Positions 26,706-36,919 of a stretch of DNA of 64,000 nucleotides are shown in pieces (the first letter of the stretch is position 1; the number at the start of each line of letters is the position of its first letter). The notes beneath the pieces are model-generated. The model saw only the letters and a list, made by a program, of their open reading frames with translations. It was not told the origin of the DNA and ran no database searches. The DNA comes from JACCWP01 sp963801045. GTDB taxonomy: Bacteria; Actinomycetota; Actinomycetes; Propionibacteriales; Nocardioidaceae. A program made the translations under genes and the position numbers. The stretch is taken from assembly GCA_963801045.1 (NCBI GenBank), contig CAWDDC010000003.1, forward strand, positions 868,001 to 932,000. Direction: 5' to 3'.

Positions 26706-27796
26706 CTAGGTGGGGGTGAGGGGGAGGGAGCGGCCGACGAGGGTGCGGCGGACGACCGGGAGGGCGTGCGCGACAGCGGACAGCGCGGCGGCGGCGGGCG
26801 AGGTGGGGTCGGACAGCACCAGCGGGGTGCCGGCGTCGCCCGCGTCGCACAGCGCCGCATCGAGGGGCACCTGGCCGAGCAGGGTGGCGTCGATCGCGGT
26901 CGCCAGCCGCTGGCCGCCCCCGGTGCCGAACGCGCCGCCGGACATGTTCTCGACCACCCCGGCGACGGGCATCCGCGCGTCGCGGGCCATCCGGCCCACC
27001 CGGGCCGCGACCTGCTCGGCGGCGACCTGCGGCGTGGTGCACACCAGCATCGCGGCGTCGGGCAGCAGCTCGAGCACCGACAACGTGACGTCACCGGTGC
27101 CGGGCGGCAGGTCCACCAGCAGCACGTCCAGCTCGCCCCAGTAGACGTCGTCGAGGAACTGCTCGAGCGCCTTGTGCAGCATCGGTCCGCGCCACACGAT
27201 CGGCTCCTCGTCGGAGACGAAGAAGCCCACCGACATCAGCTGCACGCCGTGCGCCTCGACCGGCAGCATCATCCCGCGTACGGCGGCCGGCGCCTCGCGC
27301 ACGCCGAACAGCTGCGGCACCGAGTAGCCCCACACGTCGGCGTCGAGCACGCCGACCCGCTTGCCCGAGCGGGCCAGCTCGGCGGCCAGGTTGGCGGTCA
27401 CCGTCGACTTGCCGACGCCGCCCTTGCCGCTGCCGACCGCGTAGACGGTGGTGGTGTCGCCGAGCGCCCCCGGACGACGGTTGCGCGCGCGCAGCCGGTT
27501 GCCCAGCTCCTGCCGTCCGCGGCCCGTCCATCTCCTCCAGCACGACGTCGACGCCGCGTACGCCGGCGACCGACTCCGACCGCGGCGGACACGTCGGCAC
27601 GCAACCGCTCGGCGGCCGCACCCTCCGTGCTCACGGCCGTCAGCAGGCACCGCACGTCCCCGCGCCGGTCGGTCGTGACGTCGCGCACCAGCCCCAGCTC
27701 GGCCAGCCCGACCTGCAGCTGCGGCTCGGCCACCGCGCCGGCCGCCGTACGCACGGCCTCGACGTCGACCGGCGTGCGCGCACCCAGCAGGCTCAC
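26706..27796 (-). CDS. mrp: Mrp/NBP35-type Fe-S cluster carrier ATPase
   Basis: About 363 residues. N-terminal MIP18/DUF59 domain (SLLGARTPVDVEAVRTAAG … LGLVRDVTTD), then a deviant Walker A P-loop AVGSGKGGVGKSTVTANLA, LDADVWGYSVPQLFG, LLVDLPPGTGDVTLSVLE and VVENMSGGAFG. The C-terminal CxxC of many homologues is replaced in this region (ENMSGGAFGTGGG), as seen in some actinobacterial forms. Frame breaks near 27525 and 27585. GTG start overlaps the molybdoenzyme stop by 4 bases, so it is the last gene of the sauS operon and probably helps mature its many Fe-S clusters. Confidence 0.85.
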
Positions 27797-30637
27797 GGCT
27801 GCGCCTCCGCGGCGTCGACCCGGAACGCCTTGCGCCGCGGCTTGACCGGGCGCATCAGGAACTCCGGCCGCCGCAGGCCCTCGGCGTTGGGACCCGGCCG
27901 GGTCATCGCCCGCCACTCGCGGTAGACCTCGCGGGACTTGGCGGTGTCGACCTCGATGTCGCCGTAGCGGTCGCCGGGCTCGGCCTTCGACAGCCGCACG
28001 TGCTGCAGCCAGCAGTGCATGCCCGACCACGGGTCCGGCTGCACCGGGAAGGTGAGGTTCTGGTGCACGCCGGGGTCCTCCCAGTAGATCCGGGAGCTGT
28101 CCGGGTCGTCGCTCTCGAACGGCTCGATGCCGCCCGCGTGCCGCATCCGCCAGATGCCGTCCTCGGTACGCCCGAGGTCGACCGTGCCGCTCGCCCACCG
28201 GTTGCCGGCGTCCTCGGTGAGCCGCCAGCGGCCCATGTGGTGGCTGAGCGCGATCACGCCGGGACGGATCGCCTGCGTCGACCACACCCGCCCGACGAAG
28301 TGGCCGATCCGGGTCGTCACGCGCACCAGGTCGTCGGTCGCGAGGCCGAGCCGCTCGGCGTCCGAGCCGTTGACCCAGAGCGGGTGGGTGTTGCTGATCT
28401 CGTTGAGGTACTTGGCGTTGCCCGACCGGGTGTGGATCAGCGTCGGCAGCCGGAACGTCGGCACCAGCACCATCTCGCCGGCCTCGGTGTCGATCAGGTC
28501 GTGCGCGACGTGCGAGCGGATGTAGCCGGGGGTCGCGTGCTCGGGCCAGCCGAACGACTCCATCGACTCGGAGTAGAGCTCCAGCCGGCGGCTCGGCGTC
28601 AGCCAGCCCGCCACCTGCGACCCGTCGTCGAGCCGTACGCCGACGGCGCCCGCCTCGCCCACGAGCGGCGGCGTGGACTCGAGGTCGACCGGCTTGCGCA
28701 GCACGCCGTCGGGCTGCACCTCGGCACCCTCGACCTCGGCGTCGGTGAGCACCCGCTCGTCCTGCCGGTAGAGGTCACGGGCGATCTCGACGACGCCGTA
28801 CTTGCGCATGTACTCCATCGGCGTCAGGCCCTGCTCCTCGGCCTTCTCCGGCAGGCCAGGCACGCGGTTCTCGAAGATCCACCGGTAGTACTCGTCGACG
28901 GTGACCTTCTCGCCGGGCCGGTAGGGCGACTCGAAGTAGCGCCGGATGCCGAGGGAGCCGTCCGGGTCGATCCGCCACGACAGGTCGAACCAGAACTCGT
29001 TCTCCTCCCACACCTGGCCGGGGTTGGAGTCGCGGGTGTCGGTCTGCGGCTGCCCCATCTTGTCCATCGCCACCCGGCGCACCGGCTGGCGGAAGCCGAG
29101 CCACCGACCGGCGTGCGTCTCGTACGAGTGGGTGTCGTGCCGTTCGGTCGAGTGGCCCATCGGCAGCACGTAGTCGGCGAACGCCGCCGTCTCCGACCAC
29201 GTGGGCGTCAGCGCGACGTGCAGACCCACCTTGTCGGCGTCGGTCAGCGCTTCCATCCAGCTGAAGCCGTCGGGGTTGGTCCAGATCGGGTTGTAGACCC
29301 GGGAGAAGTAGACCTCGAGCTTTCCCCTGCCCTCGTTGAGGAAATGCGGCAGCAGGATCGACATCTCGTTGCACGACATCGGCCACTCGGGCGGGAACAG
29401 CAGCTCGTTCCACACGTCGTGGCCCTGCGGCATGTCGAAGCCGTGCGGGATGAACTTGTCCCAGCCGTTGGGGCTCGTGCCGCCCGGCGTGCCGACGCTG
29501 CCGGTGAGCACGTTGAGGAAGAACAGGCTGCGCGCGACCTGCCAGCCGCCCTTGTTGCCGGCGGCGGCCGAGCGCCAGATGTGCGCCGACAGCGCGGAGC
29601 CCGCGGTGGCGACGATCTCGGCGAGCTCGCGGATCTTGTCGACCGGCACCCGCGCCTCGGCAGCCGCGAACTCGAACGTGTACTGGGCATAGTCGTCGGT
29701 CAGCCGGTCGAGGAACGTCTCGAAGTCGCGCGCGCCGTCGGGGTGCAGGTGCTCGAGGTAGGTCTGCCAGTTGACCCACCGGCGCAGGTAGTCCGCGTCG
29801 ATCTGCCGCGTACGCAGCAGGTGCGCGGCCACCGACAGCAGGATCGCGGCCTCGCTGCCCGGCCAGGGCGCGACCCACAGGTCGGCGTGCGAGGCGGTGT
29901 TGGACATCCGCGGGTCGAGCACGACCAGCTTGGCGTTGCCGTCGTTCTTGGCCTCCATGATCCGCTGCGCGTGCGGGTTGAAGTAGTGCCCGGTCTCCAG
30001 GTGTGAGCTGAGCAGCAGCACCACCTTGGCGTTGGCGTAGTCGGGCGACGGCCGGTCGTAGCCGCCCCACAGCGTGTAGCCCAGCCGGGCTCCCGACGAG
30101 CAGATGTTGGTGTGGCTGTTGTGCCCGTCGACGCCCCAGGCGAGCAGGAACCGCTCGGCGAAGCCGTCCTCTCCCGGGCGGCCGACGTGGTAGATCACCT
30201 CGTCGCGGCGGTCCTCGATGATCGCGTTGCGGATCCGACCGGCGATGTCGTCGAGCGCGTCGTCCCAGCTCACCTGCTCCCAGCTCGCCCTCGCCGCGAG
30301 CGCCCGTACGGCGCAGCGGGTGCAGGATCCGATCGGGGTCGGTGAGCTGGTTGATGGTCGCCGGGCCCTTGGCGCAGTTGCGCCCGCGCGACCCGGGGTG
30401 CGCCGGGTTGCCCTCGACCTTGGTGACGGTGAGGTCGTCCTTGGCCACGTGCGCCAGCAGCCCGCACGCGGACTCGCAGTTGAAGCACGTGGTGGGGATC
30501 AGCATGAACTCGCGCGGCACCTTGCGCGGGTGCGCCTTCGCGTCGTAGGCGACGTGGTTGTCCCACGTCTCCGGCGGCGGGTAGTTGGCCAGGTGCTCGT
30601 GCCGGCGACCGCCGGGCAGGTCGTCGAGCGTGGTCAT
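27793..30637 (-). CDS. Molybdopterin (Mo-bisPGD) oxidoreductase, SoeA-like catalytic subunit
   Basis: About 948-residue DMSO-reductase-superfamily enzyme. An N-terminal 4Fe-4S site is formed by Cys51, Cys54, Cys58 (TTCFNCESACG) and Cys88 (RGRNCAKGP). Cys in HTNICSSGARLGY is the likely Mo ligand, as in the polysulfide/thiosulfate/arsenate reductase branch. LSSHLETGHYFNPHAQR and LVVLDPRMSNTAS bind the guanine dinucleotides; the C-terminal dinucleotide-binding domain includes NTHPLWVNGSDAERLGL. No twin-arginine signal is present, so it is cytoplasmic. One frame break near 30280. The neighbouring FeS/NrfD protein and its place beside Xsc, which releases sulfite, make a SoeABC-type sulfite dehydrogenase the best guess; another sulfur substrate remains possible. 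Confidence 0.72.
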
Positions 30638-30662
30638 CTGCGTCCCCTCATCGGCCGGACCC

Positions 30663-32178
30663 TCATGACAGCGGTACGTCCTGTGCGGCCCGGACGTAGA
30701 CGGTCTCGTACACCAGCAGCGCGGCCTGGACGATGAGCCCCGCGAGCACGACAGCCGCCACGGCGCCGCCGTTCCACGACACGGCGGCCAGCAGCACGGC
30801 GACGACGACCGGCGCGACGGCGCCGAGCCAGAACAGCCGGGCGTAGCGCCCGCGCACGATCGTGCGGGCACCGACGGCGGCGTTGGCGCTGTGGTGGGTG
30901 CCGCCGAGGTCGAGCGCGGTGATGACCAGGTGCAGCACGGAGGCGACGACCAGGGTGCGGGCGACCAGCGCCACCCCGTCGTCGCCGACGTCGAGCAGCA
31001 CGGCGAACAGCGCCATCGCTCCCGCGCCGACCATCGCCCCCTGGGCCAGCAGGTGCGGCCCGAGCCAGGTCGACTGCCACAGGTCGCGGCCCTCGGCCTG
31101 CCCGAACAGGAACGCGGTGTAGCCGGCCACCATCGCGCACGGCGCCAGCACCACCCAGGCCAAGCCAGACCGGCGGCGGCCCCGACCCGAGCAGCCCGGC
31201 GACGAACCACGCCACCGCGGCCAGCCCGAACGCCAGCAGGCAGTAGCCGCCCAGCACCAGCCACGACCCGTGGTTGCCGCGCGTGAACAGGAAGTAGAAG
31301 CGCTCCGGCCGCTTGAGGTCCCACACCAGCAGCACGCCGGTGGCACCCGCGCCGGCGGCGCCGAGCAGCGGCGCCACGACGTCGCCGGTGGCGCCGAGGG
31401 AGGTCCCGAGCAGCACGGCGAGCGCGGCGACGAACAGCGCGCCGCCGCCGAGGCCCTTGGCCCACAGGTACGTGATCACCCGCCAGCCCCAGGGCCGGCT
31501 GTGCGCGGTGTTGAGCGTGGTGTGCGCGGTGGGGTCGTCGCCGACGAAGTCCGCACCGGTCGCCACCCGCTGCTCGTCCGCGCGCGCCCACAGGTAGGTG
31601 TCCCGTACCGGTGCGCCCAGCGGATCGAGGGTCGCCTTGGCGGCGCCGAGGTAGAACACGTTGGGTCCGGTGTTCTGCTCGGGCGAGCGGACCGCGACCG
31701 GGTTGTCCTTGATCAGCCGGGAGATGCCCGACTCCTCGTCGTCGAGGTCACCCACCCAGATCGAGTGGGTCGGGCACACCACGACGCAGGCCGGCTCGAG
31801 CCCCTCGTCGACGCGGTGCGCGCAGAAGTTGCACTTGGCGGCGGTGTTGGTCTCGGCGTCGATGTAGATCGCGTCGTAGGGGCAGGCCTGCATGCAGGAC
31901 TTGCACCCGATGCAGTTGTCCTTGTCGAAGTCGACGATGCCGTCGTCGCGCTTGATCAGCGCGTGCGTCGGGCAGATCTTGACGCACGGCGCGTCGGTGC
32001 AGTGGTTGCAGCGCATCACCGCGAAGTCGCGGGTGGAGTCGGGGAACGTGCCGGAGTCGACGTACTTGACCCAGGTGCGGAACTGACCCAGCGGGATCTC
32101 GTGCTCGGTCTTGCAGGCGACCGTGCACGCATGACACCCGATGCAGGTGTTCTGGTCGATCGCGAAGCCGTACTTCAT
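30663..32178 (-). CDS. Fused 4Fe-4S ferredoxin and NrfD-type membrane subunit (SoeB-SoeC-like)
   Basis: About 505 residues joining two subunits usually made separately. Residues 1-195 carry four Cys groups for four 4Fe-4S clusters: NTCIGCHACTVACKTEH, VMRCNHCTDAPCVKICPTHA, NCIGCKSCMQACPYDA and CNFCAHRVDEGLEPACVVVC. From about 265 to the end there are roughly eight membrane helices of the NrfD/PsrC kind (…LFVAALAVLLG, SWLVLGGYCLLAFGLAAVAWF, VVVAVLLAAVSW). One frame break near 31165 within the membrane part; the FeS-to-membrane junction itself is open and unbroken. Electrons from the molybdoenzyme would pass through the clusters to the quinone pool. ATG overlaps the moeA stop. Confidence 0.75.
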
Positions 32179-33392
32179 GCCGCCCCCAGCATCCGTGCGT
32201 CGTGCCGGTGCCCACCCGGGCCTCCGGGCAGCTCGAGCAGTCGTACGGTACGGGACCCGCCGGAGGCGTCGGAGGCGGGCGCTGCCACCGCGATCGCGTC
32301 GGCGCGGGCCAGCCCGCTCAGCATCCCGCTGCCGTCGCCGCCGGTGGGCTCCGCGACGCCCCCGTCGAGGCGTACGGGGACCAGCCGGGTGTCCGTCGGG
32401 TGTCGCGCGATGCCGGGCGCCTCGGCCCACGCACGCCGGCGCCGGCTCGCGGGCGGCCATGGTGTCGAGCACCGGCACCAGCAGGGTCAGGACGGCCGCC
32501 ACCGCTGCCAGCGGGTTGCCGGGCAACCCGACGACCACCGTGCCGTCGGCGAGCCGGGCGAGCAGCATCGGATGTCCCGGCCGGCAGCGCACGCCGGGCA
32601 CGAGCAGGTCGGCGCCCAGCCCGGCCAGCACCGATCGCAGGTGGTCGGCGCGACCGCGCGACGTCGAGCCGGTCACCACCACGACATCAGGATCGGTCGG
32701 GGCCGGTCAGTGCGCCCCGCATCGCGTCGGCGTCGTCACCGCAGCGGGTGGCGGCGACCAGCGCACCGGCGGCCTCGAGGGCCGGCACCAGCAGCGGGGT
32801 GAGCGCGTCCCGGACCCGGCCCGCGCCGGCAGGCGCCCGACGACGACAGCTCGTCGCCGGTGACCACCAGCCGCAGCACCGGGTGCCGGTGCACGCTGAG
32901 CACGTCGTGCCCGCCCGCGGCCGCCAGGCCGAGCAGGGCGGGGGTCACCTCGGCTCCCGCGGGAGCCAGGCGGGCGCCGGCGCGGCACTCCTCGCCGGCG
33001 GGTCGGATGCAGGCGCCTCGTGCCGCGGCCCCCTCGAGCGAGTGCGCCGGCCCGGCGTCGTCGAGCCGGGCCTGTTCGCGCCGCAGCACCCGGTCGGCAC
33101 CGGCCGGCAGCGCCGCCCCGGTGCAGATGGCGACGGCCGTGCCCGCCGCCAGCGACACGCGGTCGGGTCGGTCGCCGGCCCGGACCTCGCCGACGAGCCG
33201 CCACGGACCGGGTCCGGCGCAGGCGTAGCCGTCCATCGCGGCGGTGTCGAACGCCGGCAACGGGGTGCGGGCGTCCAGCGGCGTGGCGAGCACCCGGCCC
33301 ACAGCCTCGACGAGGGTGGCATCGACCGCGGGCAGCGGTGCGGTGGCCGCCGCCGCGGTGTCCCGGGCCTGACGCCAGCCCAGCTCACTCAC
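32175..33392 (-). CDS. moeA: Molybdopterin molybdenumtransferase MoeA
   Basis: About 405 residues; inserts molybdate into adenylylated molybdopterin. LPAFDTAAMDGYAC (substrate-site motif), AICTGAALPAGADRVL, LRLVVTGDEL, VVVTGSTSRGRADHLR, and VVGLPGNPLAAVAAV are the family markers in order, followed by the C-terminal beta domain ending LLELPGGPGGHRHDARMLGAA. Frame breaks near 32440, 32690 and 32835. GTG start at 33392 overlaps the ligase alpha-subunit stop, and its own stop overlaps the FeS-NrfD ATG. Its presence in the operon supports molybdenum cofactor supply for the adjoining oxidoreductase. Confidence 0.88.
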
Positions 33393-34270
33393 GTCCGCGG
33401 CACCACACCGAGCGAGCGCAGGGCCGGCCCGACCTCGCTCGGGATGTCGACCACGGCGGCTCCTGCGGCAGTCAGCGCGGCGACCTTCGACTCGCCGCTG
33501 CCGCGCCCGCCGGACACGATCGCCCCGGCGTGGCCCATCCGGCGCCCGGGAGGTGCGGTGCGGCCGGCGATGAACGCGGCGACCGGCACCCCGAGGTCGG
33601 CGACGGCCTCGGCCGCCTCCTCCTCCATCGCGCCACCGATCTCGCCGACGATCACGATCGCCTCGGTGCCGGGGTGCGCGGCGGCGCTGCGTACGGCGTC
33701 GGCCGTCGTGGTGCCGAGGATCGGGTCGCCCCCGATGCCGATGAACACCGACTGACCGAAGCCGTCCGTCACCAGGTTCATCGAGACCAGGGTGCCGAGG
33801 CTGCCGCTGCGCGAGATCACGCCGACGTTGCCGGGCTGGAAGATGTTGGTCGCGAAGCCCGGCATGATGCCGACGCTCGCCTCGCCCGGGACGACGAGCC
33901 CCGCGGTGTTGGGCCCGAGCACCTGGGCGCCGTGGTCGCGGGCCACCGCGAGCATCTCCATCACGTCGTGGCTGGGGATGTGCTCGGCCAGGCAGACCAC
34001 CTTGCGCACGCCGGCCTCGACCGCGTCGACGACGGCGCCGCGCGCCCGGGCCGGCGGCACGAACAGGCAGCTGGCGTCGATCGGGTGGTCGGCGGCCGCA
34101 GCGGCCACCGAGTCGTAGACCGGCCGGTCGTGCACCTCCTGGCCGCCCTTGCCCGGGCTGACGCCGGCGACCACCGAGGTGCCGCACTCGATCATCCGCT
34201 CGGTCCAGTAGCGACCCTGCCGACCGGTCATGCCCTGGACGAGCACCTGGTCCTTGCCGGTGATGATCAC
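33389..34270 (-). CDS. ADP-forming acyl-CoA ligase alpha subunit (SucD-like; candidate sulfoacetate-CoA ligase)
   Basis: Intact 293-residue homologue of succinyl-CoA synthetase alpha. CoA-binding Rossmann domain TGKDQVLVQGMTGRQGRYWTE; phosphohistidine motif GRRMGHAGAIVSGGRGSGESK near residue 245; PNTAGLVVPGEASVGIMP. Lies in an operon with a SauS-like CoA-acylating aldehyde dehydrogenase and next to a TctBAC transporter rather than with TCA genes. Because SauS would need sulfoacetyl-CoA, ligation of sulfoacetate to CoA is the inferred job, as reported for SucCD-like ligases in sulfo-transketolase pathway bacteria. Succinate or another carboxylate remains possible. Confidence 0.72.
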   Translation of the reverse strand: MIITGKDQVLVQGMTGRQGRYWTERMIECGTSVVAGVSPGKGGQEVHDRPVYDSVAAAAADHPIDASCLFVPPARARGAVVDAVEAGVRKVVCLAEHIPSHDVMEMLAVARDHGAQVLGPNTAGLVVPGEASVGIMPGFATNIFQPGNVGVISRSGSLGTLVSMNLVTDGFGQSVFIGIGGDPILGTTTADAVRSAAAHPGTEAIVIVGEIGGAMEEEAAEAVADLGVPVAAFIAGRTAPPGRRMGHAGAIVSGGRGSGESKVAALTAAGAAVVDIPSEVGPALRSLGVVPRT

Positions 34271-35432
34271 GCGTCGTCCTCCACGGCCGCGGCGGCGCCG
34301 ACTGCCGCCTGCACGGCGTCGTCCATCAGGTCGTAGGGCTCCACGCCCAGCCGTTCGCGTACGAGCGCGATCGCCTCGTCCTCGCCCGTGCCGTGGATGG
34401 TGAACGCGATCGGCAGCGTCGGCTCGAGCGCGTCGATCGCGTCCAGCACGCCGCCGGTCATCACGTCGGTGCGGGCGAACGCGCCGCAGAAGTTGACCAG
34501 CAGGCTCTTGACCCGCGGGTTGGACAGCACCAGCTCGAGTGCCGGCGTCGCCTTCGTGTACGCGTCGCCGCCGATCTCCAGGAAGTTCGCCGGCGTGCCG
34601 CCGAAGTGGTGCACGGCGTCGAGCGTCGTCATCGTGAGCCCGGCGCCGTTGGCCAGGATGCCGACGTCGCCGTCGAGCTCGATGTAGGACAGCCCGAGCT
34701 CGCGGCCGCGCCGCTCCAGCTCGGTGCCGGGCTCCGGGGGTGGGCCGCCGGGGAGCCGTTCGAGCCGCTCCTGCTGGCGGGGCACGGATCCCGCGTCGAC
34801 GGTGACCTTGGCGTCCAGCGCGACCACGTCGCCACCGGTGGTCACCGCGAGCGGGTTGACCTCGACGAGGCTCGCATCGGCGTCGACGTAGGTGCGGTAG
34901 ATCCCGACCAGCGTCGCCGCAACCGCGTCCCGTTGTGACGCCGGCAGGTCGGAGCCGGCCAGCAGCTCGGTGGCCGCGGCCTTGTCCAGCCCGGTGCGTA
35001 CGTCGACCGGGAGCGCGTGCACCTGCTCGGGCGTGTGCGCGTGCACCTCCTCGATGTCCATGCCACCGCGGGTGGAGAACAGCACCAGCGGCCCTTGCTG
35101 GACGCGTCGTCGAGCACTGCGGCGTAGAGCTCGGCGCCGATGTCGACCGCCTCCTCGACGATCAGCTCGTGCACCGCCTGACCGCCGACGACGGAGCCGA
35201 GCAGCTCGGCCGCGAACGCACTGGCCTCGTCGGCACCGTCGACCACCCGGACCGCACCGGCCTTGCCCCGCTTGCCGGACGCCACCTGCGCCTTGCACAC
35301 GACCCGGCCACCGAGCCGGGCCGCCACCTCGCCGGCCTCTGCTGCGGTGGCGACGGTCTCGCCGCGCGGCACCCGGAGCCCGGCCTCGGCCAGCAGGTAC
35401 TTGCCCTGGTGCTCGAGCAGGTTCACGCTCAC
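34267..35432 (-). CDS. ADP-forming acyl-CoA ligase beta subunit (SucC-like)
   Basis: About 388 residues. ATP-grasp domain LLEHQGKYLLAEAGLRVPRG and RVVCKAQVASGKRGKAGAVR, then VEVNPLAVTTGGDVVALDAKV (metal site) and the C-terminal CoA-ligase domain YIELDGDVGILANGAGLTMTT, ANFLEIGGDA. One frame break near 35095, probably a lost C in GGGCCC. GTG start at 35432 overlaps the dehydrogenase stop. Pairs with the SucD-like gene as an alpha-beta ligase; substrate assignment as for that subunit. Confidence 0.72.
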
Positions 35433-36832
35433 CGTCCGTACGTGTCGAAGTAGTGGGCGAACAGGGCGTCCTCGTCGGCCTCCCGGGGCGGGATCTGACG
35501 GGCCAGCCGGGTGATGTTGAGGAAGTGCCGGTAGGACAGGTTGTCGCTGATGCTGTTGCCCGCCCAGGTGCCGGCGCCCATCGTCAGGGTGAAGCCGAGG
35601 CCGTTGTCGAAGCCGCCGCCGGTGCCGAAGCAGTGCGCCTGGTTGACCAAGACCCGCGCGACCTTGCAGCCGCTCGGCGATCGACCCGGCCCTGCTCGAC
35701 GTCGGCGGTGTGCAGCCCGCACGAGTGCCCGGCGCCCTGGAAGTCGAGCAGCGCCTGGATGCGGGTCAACGCCTCGTCGAACGCGGTGTAGCGGTAGACG
35801 GTGAGCACCACCGACAGCTTCTCGCCGCTGAACGGGTGGTCGGGTCCGACGCCGTCGTCCTCGACCAGGAACATCGTCGCGTCGCGGGCCTCGGGGCTGT
35901 CCAGGCCGGCCAGGGCCGCGATCTTCGCCGGCGACTGCGCGGTGACCTCGCCACTGAGCTTGCCGCCCGGCCACATCACCTTCTCCAGCCGGGCCTTCTC
36001 GTCGGCCGTCAGCAGGTAGGCACCCTCGGCGCGCAGCGCGTCCAGCATCGGCGGCGTAGACCGCGTCGTCGACCCACAGCGAGTTCTCCGACGAGCAGCT
36101 GGTGGCGTAGTCGAAGGTCTTGGAGATCCGCACCTTGTGCGCGGCGTCGGGCAGGTCGGCGCTCGCGTCGATGATCACCGGCGCGTTGCCGACGCCCACC
36201 CCGATCGCGGGAGTGCCGGAGCTGTAGGCGGCCTTGACGTTCTTCTGCGACCCGGTCACCACGACGAAGTCGGCCTGGTCCATCAGCTCGAACGTGAGCG
36301 CCTTGCTGGGCTGGTCGATGAACTGCACCAGGTCGCGGGGAGCACCGACCTTGTCCAGCTGCTCGTGCATGTACGACACCAGCAGCGCGCAGGTCGACGC
36401 GCCCTTCGGCGACGGGGAGAGCACCACCGCGTTGCCGCCCTTGAGGGCCATCAGCGTCTTGTTCGCCGGCGTGGCCGCCGGGTTGGTCGACGGGCAGACC
36501 GCCGCGACCACGCCCATCGGCTTGGCGTACTCGGTGAGCCCGAGCTCCGGCAGCTCGGCGAGCACGCCGACCGACGGCGCACCGGACAGGTCGCGCAGCG
36601 TGCCGAGCGTCTTGCGCCGGTTCTTGGCGAACTTGTCCTCGACGTTGCCGAGGCCGGTGGCCTCCACCGACAGCTCCGCCAGCCGGCGGGCGCGGCCGGG
36701 CTCGATGATCGCCCAGGCGACCGCCTCCACGACGTCGTCGACCCGGCGCTGGTCGAACGTCTCGTACTCCGCCTGCGCGGCGCGGGCCCGATCGACCAGG
36801 CCGGCCACGCTCTCCCGGACCGCGTCATCCAT
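35429..36832 (-). CDS. sauS: Sulfoacetaldehyde dehydrogenase (CoA-acylating), SauS-like
   Basis: About 467-residue aldehyde dehydrogenase of the acylating (CoA-linked) group. N-terminal cofactor domain with VVAAVCPSTNPAATPANKTLMALKGGN; catalytic Cys in FDYATSCSSENSLWVDD; C-terminal GGGFDNGLGFTLTMGAGTW followed by NSISDNLSYRHFLNITR, a block I associate with SauS and related acylating dehydrogenases. It would reduce sulfoacetyl-CoA to sulfoacetaldehyde for Xsc. Frame breaks near 35670 and 36048. ATG at 36832 lies 11 bases after a predicted start from a TATAAT promoter. First gene of an eight-frame-long operon with CoA ligase, moeA, Soe-like genes and mrp. Acetaldehyde- or succinate-semialdehyde-type substrates are the alternative. 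Confidence 0.72.
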   Translation of the reverse strand: MDDAVRESVAGLVDRARAAQAEYETFDQRRVDDVVEAVAWAIIEPGRARRLAELSVEATGLGNVEDKFAKNRRKTLGTLRDLSGAPSVGVLAELPELGLTEYAKPMGVVAAVCPSTNPAATPANKTLMALKGGNAVVLSPSPKGASTCALLVSYMHEQLDKVGAPRDLVQFIDQPSKALTFELMDQADFVVVTGSQKNVKAAYSSGTPAIGVGVGNAPVIIDASADLPDAAHKVRISKTFDYATSCSSENSLWVDDAVYAADAGRAARRGCLPADGRREGPAGEGDVAGRQAQWRGHRAVAGEDRGPGRPGQPRGPRRDDVPGRGRRRRTRPPVQRREAVGGAHRLPLHRVRRGVDPHPGAARLPGRRALVRAAHRRRRAGPGRSPSGCKVARVLVNQAHCFGTGGGFDNGLGFTLTMGAGTWAGNSISDNLSYRHFLNITRLARQIPPREADEDALFAHYFDTYGR

Positions 36833-36849
36833 CCGCGCGACCTACTTCC

Positions 36850-36870
36850 ATTATATGGCAGTGACTTCCA
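36850..36870 (-). promoter_or_regulatory. Promoter -10 and operator site A of the sauS operon
   Basis: On the minus strand a perfect TATAAT (36855-36850) directly follows the 15-bp palindrome TGGAAGTCACTGCCA (36870-36856), which would fill the -35/-10 spacer. An extra half ACTTCCA sits at 36844-36850. In DNA this GC-rich a perfect -10 is unusual. A protein on this site would control promoter opening for sauS and everything downstream. Confidence 0.65.
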
Positions 36871-36919
36871 CGCTCGTTCGAGCCTAGGCGGGGCTCGCGA
36901 GACCGGTCAAGTGTGCTCC

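Noticed and set aside
27398..28285. Other long antisense and alternate frames, common across the window
   Set aside because: At this GC content stop codons are rare in shadow frames; these translate to low-complexity Arg/Ala/Gly sequence without domains.
33389..35432. House-keeping TCA-cycle sucCD
   Set aside because: Operon with an acylating aldehyde dehydrogenase, moeA and molybdoenzyme genes makes a dedicated ligase more likely; substrate left open.
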